Positions 31,151 to 46,100 of a DNA stretch of 64,000 nt are shown here, one piece after another; position 1 is the stretch's first letter, and every line of letters starts with the position of its first letter. The stretch is from Mesostigma viride (lineage: Eukaryota > Streptophyta > Mesostigmatophyceae > Mesostigmatales > Mesostigmataceae): positions 315,001 to 379,000 of the forward strand of contig RPFO01000041.1 in the NCBI GenBank assembly GCA_009746045.1. The letters run 5' to 3'. The notes beneath the pieces are model-generated. The model was not told where the DNA came from, searched no databases, and was given only the letters and a program-made list of their open reading frames with translations. The translations under genes and the position numbers were made by a program.

Positions 31151-34100
31151 TCCTCATCATTAATTACATAAATGCCATCCATGTACGTAACAAGCCATGA
31201 TGACACCATGGGAGCCTGAATCCTCATCATTATATACAAAAATGCCATCCATGTACGTAGACGGGCCATGATGACCCCATGGGAGCCTGAATCCTCATCT
31301 TTAATTACATAAATGCCATTCATGTACGTAGGCCAGCCATGATGACACCATGGAGCCTGAATCCTCATCATTAATTACATACTTGCCATTCATGTACGTA
31401 GACGGGCCATGGAGACACCATGGGAGCCTGAATCCTCATCATTTACTATTCCTTGACATCCATGTACGTAGACGGGCCATGATGACACCATGGAGCCTGA
31501 ATCCTCATCATTTACTATTCCTTGACATCCATGTACGTAGACGGCCATGATGACACCATGGAGCCTGAATCCTCCTCATTAATTACATAAATGCCAACCA
31601 TGTACGTAGACGGGCCATGATGACACCATGGGAGCCTGAATCCTCATCATTACTTACATAAAGGCCATCCATGTACGTAGGCCAGCCATGGAGACACCAT
31701 GGAGCCTGAATCCTCCTCATTAATTACATAAATGCCAACCATGTACGTAGACAAGCCATGATGACCCATGGAGCCTGAATCCTCATCATATATACAAAAA
31801 TGCCATCCATGTACGTAGACGGGCCATGATGACACCATGGGAGCCTGAATCCTCATCATTAATTACATAAATGCCATTCATGTACGTAGGCCAGCCATGA
31901 TGACACCATGGGAGCCTGAATCCTCATCATTAATTACATACTTGCCATTCATGTACGTAGACGGACCATGGAGACACCATGGGAGCCTGAATCCTCATCA
32001 TTTACTATTCCTTGACATCCATGTACGTAGACGGGCCATGATGACACCATGGGAGCCTGAATCCTCATCATTACTTACATAAAGGCCATCCATGTACGTA
32101 GACGGGCCATGATGACACCATGGGAGCCTAAATCCTCCTCATTAATTACATAAATGCCATCCATGTACGTAGGCCAGCCATGGAGACACCATGGGAGCCT
32201 GAATCCTCCTCATTAATTACATAAATGCCAACCATGTACGTAGACAAGCCATGATGACCCCATGGGAGCCTGAATCCTCATCATTAATTACATAAATGCC
32301 ATCCATGTACGTAGACAAGCCATGATGACACCATGGGAGCCTGAATCCTCATCATTATATACAAAAATGCCATCCATGTACGTAGACGGGCCATGATGAC
32401 CCCATGGAGCCTGAATCCTCATCATTAATTACATAAATGCCATTCATGTACGTAGGCCAGCCATGATGACACCATGGGAGCCTGAATCCTCCTCATTAAT
32501 TACATAAATGCCAACCATGTACGTAGACAAGCCATGATGACACCATGGGAGCCTGAATCCTCATCATTTACTTTTCCTTGACATCCATGTACGTACACGG
32601 GCCATGATGACACCATGGGAGCCTGAATCCTCATCATTAATTACATAAATGCCAACCATGTACGTAGACGGGCCATGATGACACCATGGGAGCCTGAATC
32701 CTCATCATTAATTACATAAATGCCATTCATGTACGTAGGCCAGCCATGGAGACACCAGGGAGCCTGAATCCTCCTCATTAATTACATACATGCCATCCAT
32801 GTACGTAGACAAGCCATGATGACACCAATGGAGCCTGAATCCTCATCATTAATTACATAAATGCCATCCATGTACGTACACAGGCGATGATGACACCATG
32901 GGAGCCTAAATCCTCCTCATTAATTACATACATGCCATCCATGTACGTAGGCCATGCAGCCATGATGACACCATGGGAGCCTAAATCCTCCTCATTAATT
33001 ACATAAATGCCAACCATGTACGTAGACGGGCCATGATGACACCATGGGAGCCTGAATCCTCATCATTTTTTTATGAGACATCCTTGTACGTAGGCCAGCC
33101 ATGATGACACCATGGGAGCCTGAATCCTCGTCATTATTTTTTCTTTGACATCCATGTACGTAGACAAGCCATGATGACACCATGGAGCCTGAATCCTCAT
33201 CATTAATTACATACATGCCATCCATGTACGTAGGCCAGCCATGATGACACCATGGGAGCCTAAATCCTCCTCATTAATTACATAAATGCCAACCATGTAC
33301 ATAGCCAGCCATGGAGAGTCACACCATGGGAGCCTGAATCCTCCTCATTAATTACATAAATGCCAACCATGTACGTAGACAAGCCATGATGACACCATGG
33401 GAGCCTGAATCCTCATCATTTACTTTTCCTTGACATCCATGTACGTACACGGGCCATGATGACACCATGGGAGCCTGATTCCTCATCATTAATTACATAA
33501 ATGCCAACCATGTACGTAGACGGGCCATGATGACACCATGGGAGCCTGAATCCTCATCATTTACTTTTCCTTGACATCCATGTACGTAGACGGGCCATGA
33601 TGACACCATGGGAGCCTGAATCCTCATCATTAATAACATAAATGCCATCCATGTACGTAGGCCAGCCATGATGACACCATGGGAGCCTAAATCCTCCTCA
33701 TTAATTACATAAATGCCAACCATGTACGTAGACAAGCCATGATGACACCATGGGAGCCTGAATCCTAATCATTAATTACATACATGCCATCCATGTACGT
33801 ACACGGGCCATGATGACACCATGGGAGCCTAAATCCTCCTCATTTTTTTTTTTTCTTTGACATCCATGTACGTAGACGGGCCATGATGACACCATGGGAG
33901 CCTGAGTCCTCATCATTTACTTTTCCTTGACATCCATGTACGTAGACGGGCCATGATGACACCATGGGAGCCTGAATCCTCATCATTAATAACATAAATG
34001 CCATCCATGTACGTAGGCCAGCCATGATGACACCATGGGAGCCTAAATCCTCCTCATTAATTACATAAATGCCAACCATGTACGTAGACAAGCCATGATG

Positions 34101-37100
34101 ACACCATGGGAGCCTGAATCCTAATCATTAATTACATACATGCCATCCATGTACGTAGACGGGCCATGATGACACCATGGGGAGCCTGAATCCTCATCAT
34201 TATATACAAAAATGCCATCCATGTACGTACACGGGCAATGATGACACCATGGGAGCCTGAATCCTCATCATTATATACAAAAATGCCATCCATGTACGTA
34301 CACGGGCAATGATGACACCATGGGAGCCTGAATCCTCATCATTAACTACATACATGCCATCCATGTACGTAGACGGGCCATGATGACACCATGGGAGCCT
34401 AAATCCTCCTCATTAATTACATACATGCCATCCATGTACGTAGACAAGCCATGATGACCCCATGGGAGCCTGAATCCTCATCATTTTTTTTTTCTTTGAC
34501 ATCCATGTACGTAGACGGGCCATGATGACACCATGGGAGCCTGAATCCTCATCATTAATTACATAAATGACATCCATGTACGTAGACGGGCCATGATGAC
34601 ACCATGGGAGCCTGAATCCTCATCATTAATTACATACATGCCATCCATGTACGTACACGGGCCATGATGACACCATGGGAGCCTGAATCCTCCTCATTAA
34701 TTACATACTTGCCATTCATGTACGTAGACGGGCCATGGAGACACCATGGAGCCTGAATCCTCATCATTAATTACATAAATGCCATCCATGTACGTAGACA
34801 AGCCATGATGACACCATGGGAGCCTGAATCCTCATCATTAATTACATAAATGCCATCCATGTACGTAGACGGGCCATGATGACACCATGGGAGCCTGAAT
34901 CCTCATCATTAATAACATAAATGCCATCCATGTACGTAGGCCAGCCATGATGACACCATGGGAGCCTAAATCCTCCTCATTTTTTTTTTCTTTGACATCC
35001 ATGTACGTAGACGGGCCATGATGACACCATGGGAGCCTGAATCCTCATCATTAATTACATAAATGACATCCATGTACGTAGACAAGCCATGATGACACCA
35101 ATGGAGCCTGAATCCTCATCATTAATTACATAAATGCCATCCATGTACGTACACAGGCGATGATGACACCATGGGAGCCTAAATCCTCATCATTTACTTT
35201 TCCTTGACATCCATGTACGTAGACGGGCCATGATGACACCATGGGAGCCTGAATCCTCATCATTAATAACATAAATGCCATCCATGTACGTAGGCCAGCC
35301 ATGATGACACCATGGGAGCCTGAATCCTCATCATTAATTACATAAATGCCATCCATGTACGTAGACGGGCCATGATGACACCATGGGAGCCTGAATCCTC
35401 ATCATTAACTACATACATGCCATCCATGTACGTAGACGGGCCCTGATGACACCATGGGAGCCTGAATCCTCCTCATTAATTACATACTTGCCATTCATGT
35501 ACGTAGACGGGCCATGGAGACACCATGGGAGCCTGAATCCTCATCATTAATTACATAAATGCCATCCATGTACGTAGACAAGCCATGATGACACCATGGG
35601 AGCCTGAATCCTCATCATTATATACAAAAATGCCATCCATGTACGTAGACGGGCCATGATGACCCCATGGGAGCCTGAATCCTCATCATTAATTACATAA
35701 ATGCCATTCATGTACGTAGGCCAGCCATGATGACACCATGGGAGCCTGAATCCTCATCATTAATTACATACTTGCCATTCATGTACGTAGACGGGCCATG
35801 GAGACACCATGGGAGCCTGAATCCTCATCATTTACTATTCCTTGACATCCATGTACGTAGACGGGCCATGATGACACCATGGGAGCCTGAATCCTCATCA
35901 TTTACTATTCCTTGACATCCATGTACGTAGACGGGCCATGATGACACCATGGGAGCCTGAATCCTCCTCATTAATTACATAAATGCCAACCATGTACGTA
36001 GACGGGCCATGATGACACCATGGGAGCCTGAATCCTCATCATTACTTACATAAAGGCCATCCATGTACGTAGGCCAGCCATGGAGACACCATGGGAGCCT
36101 GAATCCTCCTCATTAATTACATAAATGCCAACCATGTACGTAGACAAGCCATGATGACCCCATGGGAGCCTGAATCCTCATCATTATATACAAAAATGCC
36201 ATCCATGTACGTAGACGGGCCATGATGACACCATGGGAGCCTGAATCCTCATCATTAATTACATAAATGCCATTCATGTACGTAGGCCAGCCATGATGAC
36301 ACCATGGGAGCCTGAATCCTCATCATTAATTACATACTTGCCATTCATGTACGTAGACGGACCATGGAGACACCATGGGAGCCTGAATCCTCATCATTTA
36401 CTATTCCTTGACATCCATGTACGTAGACGGGCCATGATGACACCATGGGAGCCTGAATCCTCATCATTACTTACATAAAGGCCATCCATGTACGTAGACG
36501 GGCCATGATGACACCATGGGAGCCTAAATCCTCCTCATTAATTACATAAATGCCATCCATGTACGTAGGCCAGCCATGGAGACACCATGGGAGCCTGAAT
36601 CCTCCTCATTAATTACATAAATGCCAACCATGTACGTAGACAAGCCATGATGACCCCATGGGAGCCTGAATCCTCATCATTAATTACATAAATGCCATCC
36701 ATGTACGTAGACAAGCCATGATGACACCATGGGAGCCTGAATCCTCATCATTATATACAAAAATGCCATCCATGTACGTAGACGGGCCATGATGACCCCA
36801 TGGGAGCCTGAATCCTCATCATTAATTACATAAATGCCATTCATGTACGTAGGCCAGCCATGATGACACCATGGGAGCCTGAATCCTCCTCATTAATTAC
36901 ATAAATGCCAACCATGTACGTAGACAAGCCATGATGACCCATGGGAGCCTGAATCCTCATCATTTACTTTTCCTTGACATCCATGTACGTACACGGGCCA
37001 TGATGACACCATGGGAGCCTGAATCCTCATCATTAATTACATAAATGCCAACCATGTACGTAGACGGGCCATGATGACACCATGGGAGCCTGAATCCTCA

Positions 37101-40100
37101 TCATTAATTACATAAATGCCATTCATGTACGTAGGCCAGCCATGGAGACACCATGGGAGCCTGAATCCTCCTCATTAATTACATACATGCCATCCATGTA
37201 CGTAGACAAGCCATGATGACACCAATGGAGCCTGAATCCTCATCATTAATTACATAAATGCCATCCATGTACGTACACAGGCGATGATGACACCATGGGA
37301 GCCTAAATCCTCCTCATTAATTACATACATGCCATCCATGTACGTAGGCCATGCAGCCATGATGACACCATGGGAGCCTAAATCCTCCTCATTAATTACA
37401 TAAATGCCAACCATGTACGTAGACGGGCCATGATGACACCATGGGAGCCTGAATCCTCATCATTTTTTTTATGAGACATCCTTGTACGTAGGCCAGCCAT
37501 GATGACACCATGGGAGCCTGAATCCTCGTCATTATTTTTTCTTTGACATCCATGTACGTAGACAAGCCATGATGACACCATGGGAGCCTAAATCCTCATC
37601 ATTAATTACATACATGCCATCCATGTACGTAGGCCAGCCATGATGACACCATGGGAGCCTAAATCCTCCTCATTAATTACATAAATGCCAACCATGTACA
37701 TAGGCCAGCCATGGAGAGTCACACCATGGGAGCCTGAATCCTCCTCATTAATTACATAAATGCCAACCATGTACGTAGACAAGCCATGATGACACCATGG
37801 GAGCCTGAATCCTCATCATTTACTTTTCCTTGACATCCATGTACGTACACGGGCCATGATGACACCATGGGAGCCTGAATCCTCATCATTAATTACATAA
37901 ATGCCAACCATGTACGTAGACGGGCCATGATGACACCATGGGAGCCTGAATCCTCATCATTTACTTTTCCTTGACATCCATGTACGTAGACGGGCCATGA
38001 TGACACCATGGGAGCCTGAATCCTCATCATTAATAACATAAATGCCATCCATGTACGTAGGCCAGCCATGATGACACCATGGGAGCCTAAATCCTCCTCA
38101 TTAATTACATAAATGCCAACCATGTACGTAGACAAGCCATGATGACACCATGGGAGCCTGAATCCTAATCATTAATTACATACATGCCATCCATGTACGT
38201 ACACGGGCCATGATGACACCATGGGAGCCTAAATCCTCCTCATTTTTTTTTTCTTTGACATCCATGTACGTAGACGGGCCATGATGACACCATGGGAGCC
38301 TGAATCCTCATCATTTACTTTTCCTTGACATCCATGTACGTAGACGGGCCATGATGACACCATGGGAGCCTGAATCCTCATCATTAATAACATAAATGCC
38401 ATCCATGTACGTAGGCCAGCCATGATGACACCATGGGAGCCTAAATCCTCCTCATTAATTACATAAATGCCAACCATGTACGTAGACAAGCCATGATGAC
38501 ACCATGGGAGCCTGAATCCTCCTCATTAATTACATAAATGCCAACCATGTACATAGGCCAGCCATGGAGAGTCACACCATGGGAGCCTGAATTCATCCTC
38601 CTCATTAATTACATAAATGCCAACCATGTACGTAGACAAGCCATGATGACACCATGGGAGCCTGAATCCTCATCATTTACTTTTCCTTGACATCCATGTA
38701 CGTACACGGGCCATGATGACACCATGGGAGCCTGAATCCTCATCATTAATTACATAAATGCCAACCATGTACGTAGACGGGCCATGATGACACCATGGGA
38801 GCCTGAATCCTCATCATTTACTTTTCCTTGACATCCATGTACGTAGACGGGCCATGATGACACCATGGGAGCCTGAATCCTCATCATTAATAACATAAAT
38901 GCCATCCATGTACGTAGGCCAGCCATGATGACACCATGGGAGCCTAAATCCTCCTCATTAATTACATAAATGCCAACCATGTACGTAGACAAGCCATGAT
39001 GACACCATGGGAGCCTGAATCCTAATCATTAATTACATACATGCCATCCATGTACGTAGACGGGCCATGATGACACCATGGGAGCCTGAATCCTCATCAT
39101 TATATACAAAAATGCCATCCATGTACGTACACGGGCAATGATGACACCATGGGAGCCTGAATCCTCATCATTAACTACATACATGCCATCCATGTACGTA
39201 GACGGGCCATGATGACACCATGGGAGCCTAAATCCTCCTCATTAATTACATACATGCCATCCATGTACGTAGACAAGCCATGATGACCCCATGGGAGCCT
39301 GAATCCTCATCATTTTTTTTTTCTTTGACATCCATGTACGTAGACGGGCCATGATGACACCATGGGAGCCTGAATCCTCATCATTAATTACATAAATGAC
39401 ATCCATGTACGTAGACGGGCCATGATGACACCATGGGAGCCTGAATCCTCATCATTAATTACATACATGCCATCCATGTACGTACACGGGCCATGATGAC
39501 ACCATGGGAGCCTGAATCCTCCTCATTAATTACATACTTGCCATTCATGTACGTAGACGGGCCATGGAGACACCATGGGAGCCTGAATCCTCATCATTAA
39601 TTACATAAATGCCATCCATGTACGTAGACAAGCCATGATGACACCATGGGAGCCTGAATCCTCATCATTAATTACATAAATGCCATCCATGTACGTAGAC
39701 GGGCCATGATGACACCATGGGAGCCTGAATCCTCATCATTAATAACATAAATGCCATCCATGTACGTAGGCCAGCCATGATGACACCATGGGAGCCTAAA
39801 TCCTCCTCATTTTTGTTTTCTTTGACATCCATGTACGTAGACGGGCCATGATGACACCATGGGAGCCTGAATCCTCATCATTAATTACATAAATGACATC
39901 CATGTACGTAGACAAGCCATGATGACACCAATGGAGCCTGAATCCTCATCATTAATTACATAAATGCCATCCATGTACGTACACAGGCGATGATGACACC
40001 ATGGGAGCCTAAATCCTCATCATTTACTTTTCCTTGACATCCATGTACGTAGACGGGCCATGATGACACCATGGGAGCCTGAATCCTCATCATTAATAAC

Positions 40101-43100
40101 ATAAATGCCATCCATGTACGTAGGCCAGCCATGATGACACCATGGGAGCCTGAATCCTCATCATTAATTACATAAATGCCATCCATGTACGTAGACGGGC
40201 CATGATGACACCATGGGAGCCTGAATCCTCATCATTAACTACATACATGCCATCCATGTACGTAGACGGGCCCTGATGACACCATGGGAGCCTGAATCCT
40301 CCTCATTAATTACATACTTGCCATTCATGTACGTAGACGGGCCATGGAGACACCATGGGAGCCTGAATCCTCATCATTAATTACATAAATGCCATCCATG
40401 TACGTAGACAAGCCATGATGACACCATGGGAGCCTGAATCCTCATCATTATATACAAAAATGCCATCCATGTACGTAGACGGGCCATGATGACCCCATGG
40501 GAGCCTGAATCCTCATCATTAATTACATAAATGCCATTCATGTACGTAGGCCAGCCATGATGACACCATGGGAGCCTGAATCCTCATCATTAATTACATA
40601 CTTGCCATTCATGTACGTAGACGGGCCATGGAGACACCATGGGAGCCTGAATCCTCATCATTTACTATTCCTTGACATCCATGTACGTAGACGGGCCATG
40701 ATGACACCATGGGAGCCTGAATCCTCATCATTTACTATTCCTTGACATCCATGTACGTAGACGGGCCATGATGACACCATGGGAGCCTGAATCCTCCTCA
40801 TTAATTACATAAATGCCAACCATGTACGTAGACGGGCCATGATGACACCATGGGAGCCTGAATCCTCATCATTACTTACATAAAGGCCATCCATGTACGT
40901 AGGCCAGCCATGGAGACACCATGGGAGCCTGAATCCTCCTCATTAATTACATAAATGCCAACCATGTACGTAGACAAGCCATGATGACCCCATGGGAGCC
41001 TGAATCCTCATCATTATATACAAAAATGCCATCCATGTACGTAGACGGGCCATGATGACACCATGGGAGCCTGAATCCTCATCATTAATTACATAAATGC
41101 CATTCATGTACGTAGGCCAGCCATGATGACACCATGGGAGCCTGAATCCTCATCATTAATTACATACTTGCCATTCATGTACGTAGACGGACCATGGAGA
41201 CACCATGGGAGCCTGAATCCTCATCATTTACTATTCCTTGACATCCATGTACGTAGACAAGCCATGATGACACCATGGGAGCCTGAATCCTCATCATTAA
41301 TTACATAAATGCCATCCATGTACGTAGACGGGCCATGATGACACCATGGGAGCCTGAATCCTCATCATTAATAACATAAATGCCATCCATGTACGTAGGC
41401 CAGCCATGATGACACCATGGGAGCCTAAATCCTCCTCATTTTTTTTTTCTTTGACATCCATGTACGTAGACGGGCCATGATGACACCATGGGAGCCTGAA
41501 TCCTCATCATTAATTACATAAATGACATCCATGTACGTAGACAAGCCATGATGACACCAATGGAGCCTGAATCCTCATCATTAATTACATAAATGCCATC
41601 CATGTACGTACACAGGCGATGATGACACCATGGGAGCCTAAATCCTCATCATTTACTTTTCCTTGACATCCATGTACGTAGACGGGCCATGATGACACCA
41701 TGGGAGCCTGAATCCTCATCATTAATAACATAAATGCCATCCATGTACGTAGGCCAGCCATGATGACACCATGGGAGCCTGAATCCTCATCATTAATTAC
41801 ATAAATGCCATCCATGTACGTAGACGGGCCATGATGACACCATGGGAGCCTGAATCCTCATCATTAACTACATACATGCCATCCATGTACGTAGACGGGC
41901 CCTGATGACACCATGGGAGCCTGAATCCTCCTCATTAATTACATACTTGCCATTCATGTACGTAGACGGGCCATGGAGACACCATGGGAGCCTGAATCCT
42001 CATCATTAATTACATAAATGCCATCCATGTACGTAGACAAGCCATGATGACACCATGGGAGCCTGAATCCTCATCATTATATACAAAAATGCCATCCATG
42101 TACGTAGACGGGCCATGATGACCCCATGGGAGCCTGAATCCTCATCATTAATTACATAAATGCCATTCATGTACGTAGGCCAGCCATGATGACACCATGG
42201 GAGCCTGAATCCTCATCATTAATTACATACTTGCCATTCATGTACGTAGACGGGCCATGGAGACACCATGGGAGCCTGAATCCTCATCATTTACTATTCC
42301 TTGACATCCATGTACGTAGACGGGCCATGATGACACCATGGGAGCCTGAATCCTCATCATTTACTATTCCTTGACATCCATGTACGTAGACGGGCCATGA
42401 TGACACCATGGGAGCCTGAATCCTCCTCATTAATTACATAAATGCCAACCATGTACGTAGACGGGCCATGATGACACCATGGGAGCCTGAATCCTCATCA
42501 TTACTTACATAAAGGCCATCCATGTACGTAGGCCAGCCATGGAGACACCATGGGAGCCTGAATCCTCCTCATTAATTACATAAATGCCAACCATGTACGT
42601 AGACAAGCCATGATGACCCCATGGGAGCCTGAATCCTCATCATTATATACAAAAATGCCATCCATGTACGTAGACGGGCCATGATGACACCATGGGAGCC
42701 TGAATCCTCATCATTAATTACATAAATGCCATTCATGTACGTAGGCCAGCCATGATGACACCATGGGAGCCTGAATCCTCATCATTAATTACATACGTGC
42801 CATTCATGTACGTAGACGGACCATGGAGACACCATGGGAGCCTGAATCCTCATCATTTACTATTCCTTGACATCCATGTACGTAGACGGGCCATGATGAC
42901 ACCATGGGAGCCTGAATCCTCATCATTACTTACATAAAGGCCATCCATGTACGTAGACGGGCCATGATGACACCATGGGAGCCTGAATCCTCATCATTTA
43001 CTATTCCTTGACATCCATGTACGTAGACGGGCCATGATGACACCATGGGAGCCTGAATCCTCCTCATTAATTACATAAATGCCAACCATGTACGTAGACG

Positions 43101-46100
43101 GGCCATGATGACACCATGGGAGCCTGAATCCTCATCATTACTTACATAAAGGCCATCCATGTACGTAGGCCAGCCATGGAGACACCATGGGAGCCTGAAT
43201 CCTCCTCATTAATTACATAAATGCCAACCATGTACGTAGACAAGCCATGATGACCCCATGGGAGCCTGAATCCTCATCATTATATACAAAAATGCCATCC
43301 ATGTACGTAGACGGGCCATGATGACACCATGGGAGCCTGAATCCTCATCATTAATTACATAAATGCCATTCATGTACGTAGGCCAGCCATGATGACACCA
43401 TGGGAGCCTGAATCCTCATCATTAATTACATACTTGCCATTCATGTACGTAGACGGACCATGGAGACACCATGGGAGCCTGAATCCTCATCATTTACTAT
43501 TCCTTGACATCCATGTACGTAGACGGGCCATGATGACACCATGGGAGCCTGAATCCTCATCATTACTTACATAAAGGCCATCCATGTACGTAGACGGGCC
43601 ATGATGACACCATGGGAGCCTAAATCCTCCTCATTAATTACATAAATGCCATCCATGTACGTAGGCCAGCCATGGAGACACCATGGGAGCCTGAATCCTC
43701 CTCATTAATTACATAAATGCCAACCATGTACGTAGACAAGCCATGATGACCCCATGGGAGCCTGAATCCTCATCATTAATTACATAAATGCCATCCATGT
43801 ACGTAGACAAGCCATGATGACACCATGGGAGCCTGAATCCTCATCATTATATACAAAAATGCCATCCATGTACGTAGACGGGCCATGATGACCCCATGGG
43901 AGCCTGAATCCTCATCATTAATTACATAAATGCCATTCATGTACGTAGGCCAGCCATGATGACACCATGGGAGCCTGAATCCTCCTCATTAATTACATAA
44001 ATGCCAACCATGTACGTAGACAAGCCATGATGACACCATGGGAGCCTGAATCCTCATCATTTACTTTTCCTTGACATCCATGTACGTACACGGGCCATGA
44101 TGACACCATGGGAGCCTGAATCCTCATCATTAATTACATAAATGCCAACCATGTACGTAGACGGGCCATGATGACACCATGGGAGCCTGAATCCTCATCA
44201 TTAATTACATAAATGCCATTCATGTACGTAGGCCAGCCATGGAGACACCATGGGAGCCTGAATCCTCCTCATTAATTACATACATGCCATCCATGTACGT
44301 AGACAAGCCATGATGACACCAATGGAGCCTGAATCCTCATCATTAATTACATAAATGCCATCCATGTACGTACACAGGCGATGATGACACCATGGGAGCC
44401 TAAATCCTCCTCATTAATTACATACATGCCATCCATGTACGTAGGCCATGCAGCCATGATGACACCATGGGAGCCTAAATCCTCCTCATTAATTACATAA
44501 ATGCCAACCATGTACGTAGACGGGCCATGATGACACCATGGGAGCCTGAATCCTCATCATTTTTTTTATGAGACATCCTTGTACGTAGGCCAGCCATGAT
44601 GACACCATGGGAGCCTGAATCCTCGTCATTATTTTTTCTTTGACATCCATGTACGTAGACAAGCCATGATGACACCATGGGAGCCTGAATCCTCATCATT
44701 AATTACATACATGCCATCCATGTACGTAGGCCAGCCATGATGACACCATGGGAGCCTAAATCCTCCTCATTAATTACATAAATGCCAACCATGTACATAG
44801 GCCAGCCATGGAGAGTCACACCATGGGAGCCTGAATCCTCCTCATTAATTACATAAATGCCAACCATGTACGTAGACAAGCCATGATGACACCATGGGAG
44901 CCTGAATCCTCATCATTTACTTTTCCTTGACATCCATGTACGTACACGGGCCATGATGACACCATGGGAGCCTGAATCCTCATCATTAATTACATAAATG
45001 CCAACCATGTACGTAGACGGGCCATGATGACACCATGGGAGCCTGAATCCTCATCATTTACTTTTCCTTGACATCCATGTACGTAGACGGGCCATGATGA
45101 CACCATGGGAGCCTGAATCCTCATCATTAATTACATAAATGCCATCCATGTACGTAGGCCAGCCATGATGACACCATGGGAGCCTAAATCCTCCTCATTA
45201 ATTACATAAATGCCAACCATGTACGTAGACAAGCCATGATGACACCATGGGAGCCTGAATCCTAATCATTAATTACATACATGCCATCCATGTACGTACA
45301 CGGGCCATGATGACACCATGGGAGCCTAAATCCTCCTCATTTTTTTTTTTCTTTGACATCCATGTACGTAGACGGGCCATGATGACACCATGGGAGCCTG
45401 AATCCTCATCATTTACTTTTCCTTGACATCCATGTACGTAGACGGGCCATGATGACACCATGGGAGCCTGAATCCTCATCATTAATAACATAAATGCCAT
45501 CCATGTACGTAGACGGGCCATGATGACACCATGGGAGCCTAAATCCTCCTCATTAATTACATAAATGCCAACCATGTACGTAGACAAGCCATGATGACAC
45601 CATGGGAGCCTGAATCCTAATCATTAATTACATACATGCCATCCATGTACGTAGACGGGCCATGATGACACCATGGGAGCCTGAATCCTCATCATTATAT
45701 ACAAAAATGCCATCCATGTACGTACACGGGCAATGATGACACCATGGGAGCCTGAATCCTCATCATTAACTACATACATGCCATCCATGTACGTAGACGG
45801 GCCATGATGACACCATGGGAGCCTAAATCCTCCTCATTAATTACATACATGCCATCCATGTACGTAGACAAGCCATGATGACCCCATGGGAGCCTGAATC
45901 CTCATCATTTTTTTTTTCTTTGACATCCATGTACGTAGACGGGCCATGATGACACCATGGGAGCCTGAATCCTCATCATTAATTACATAAATGACATCCA
46001 TGTACGTAGACGGGCCATGATGACACCATGGGAGCCTGAATCCTCATCATTAATTACATACATGCCATCCATGTACGTACACGGGCCATGATGACACCAT

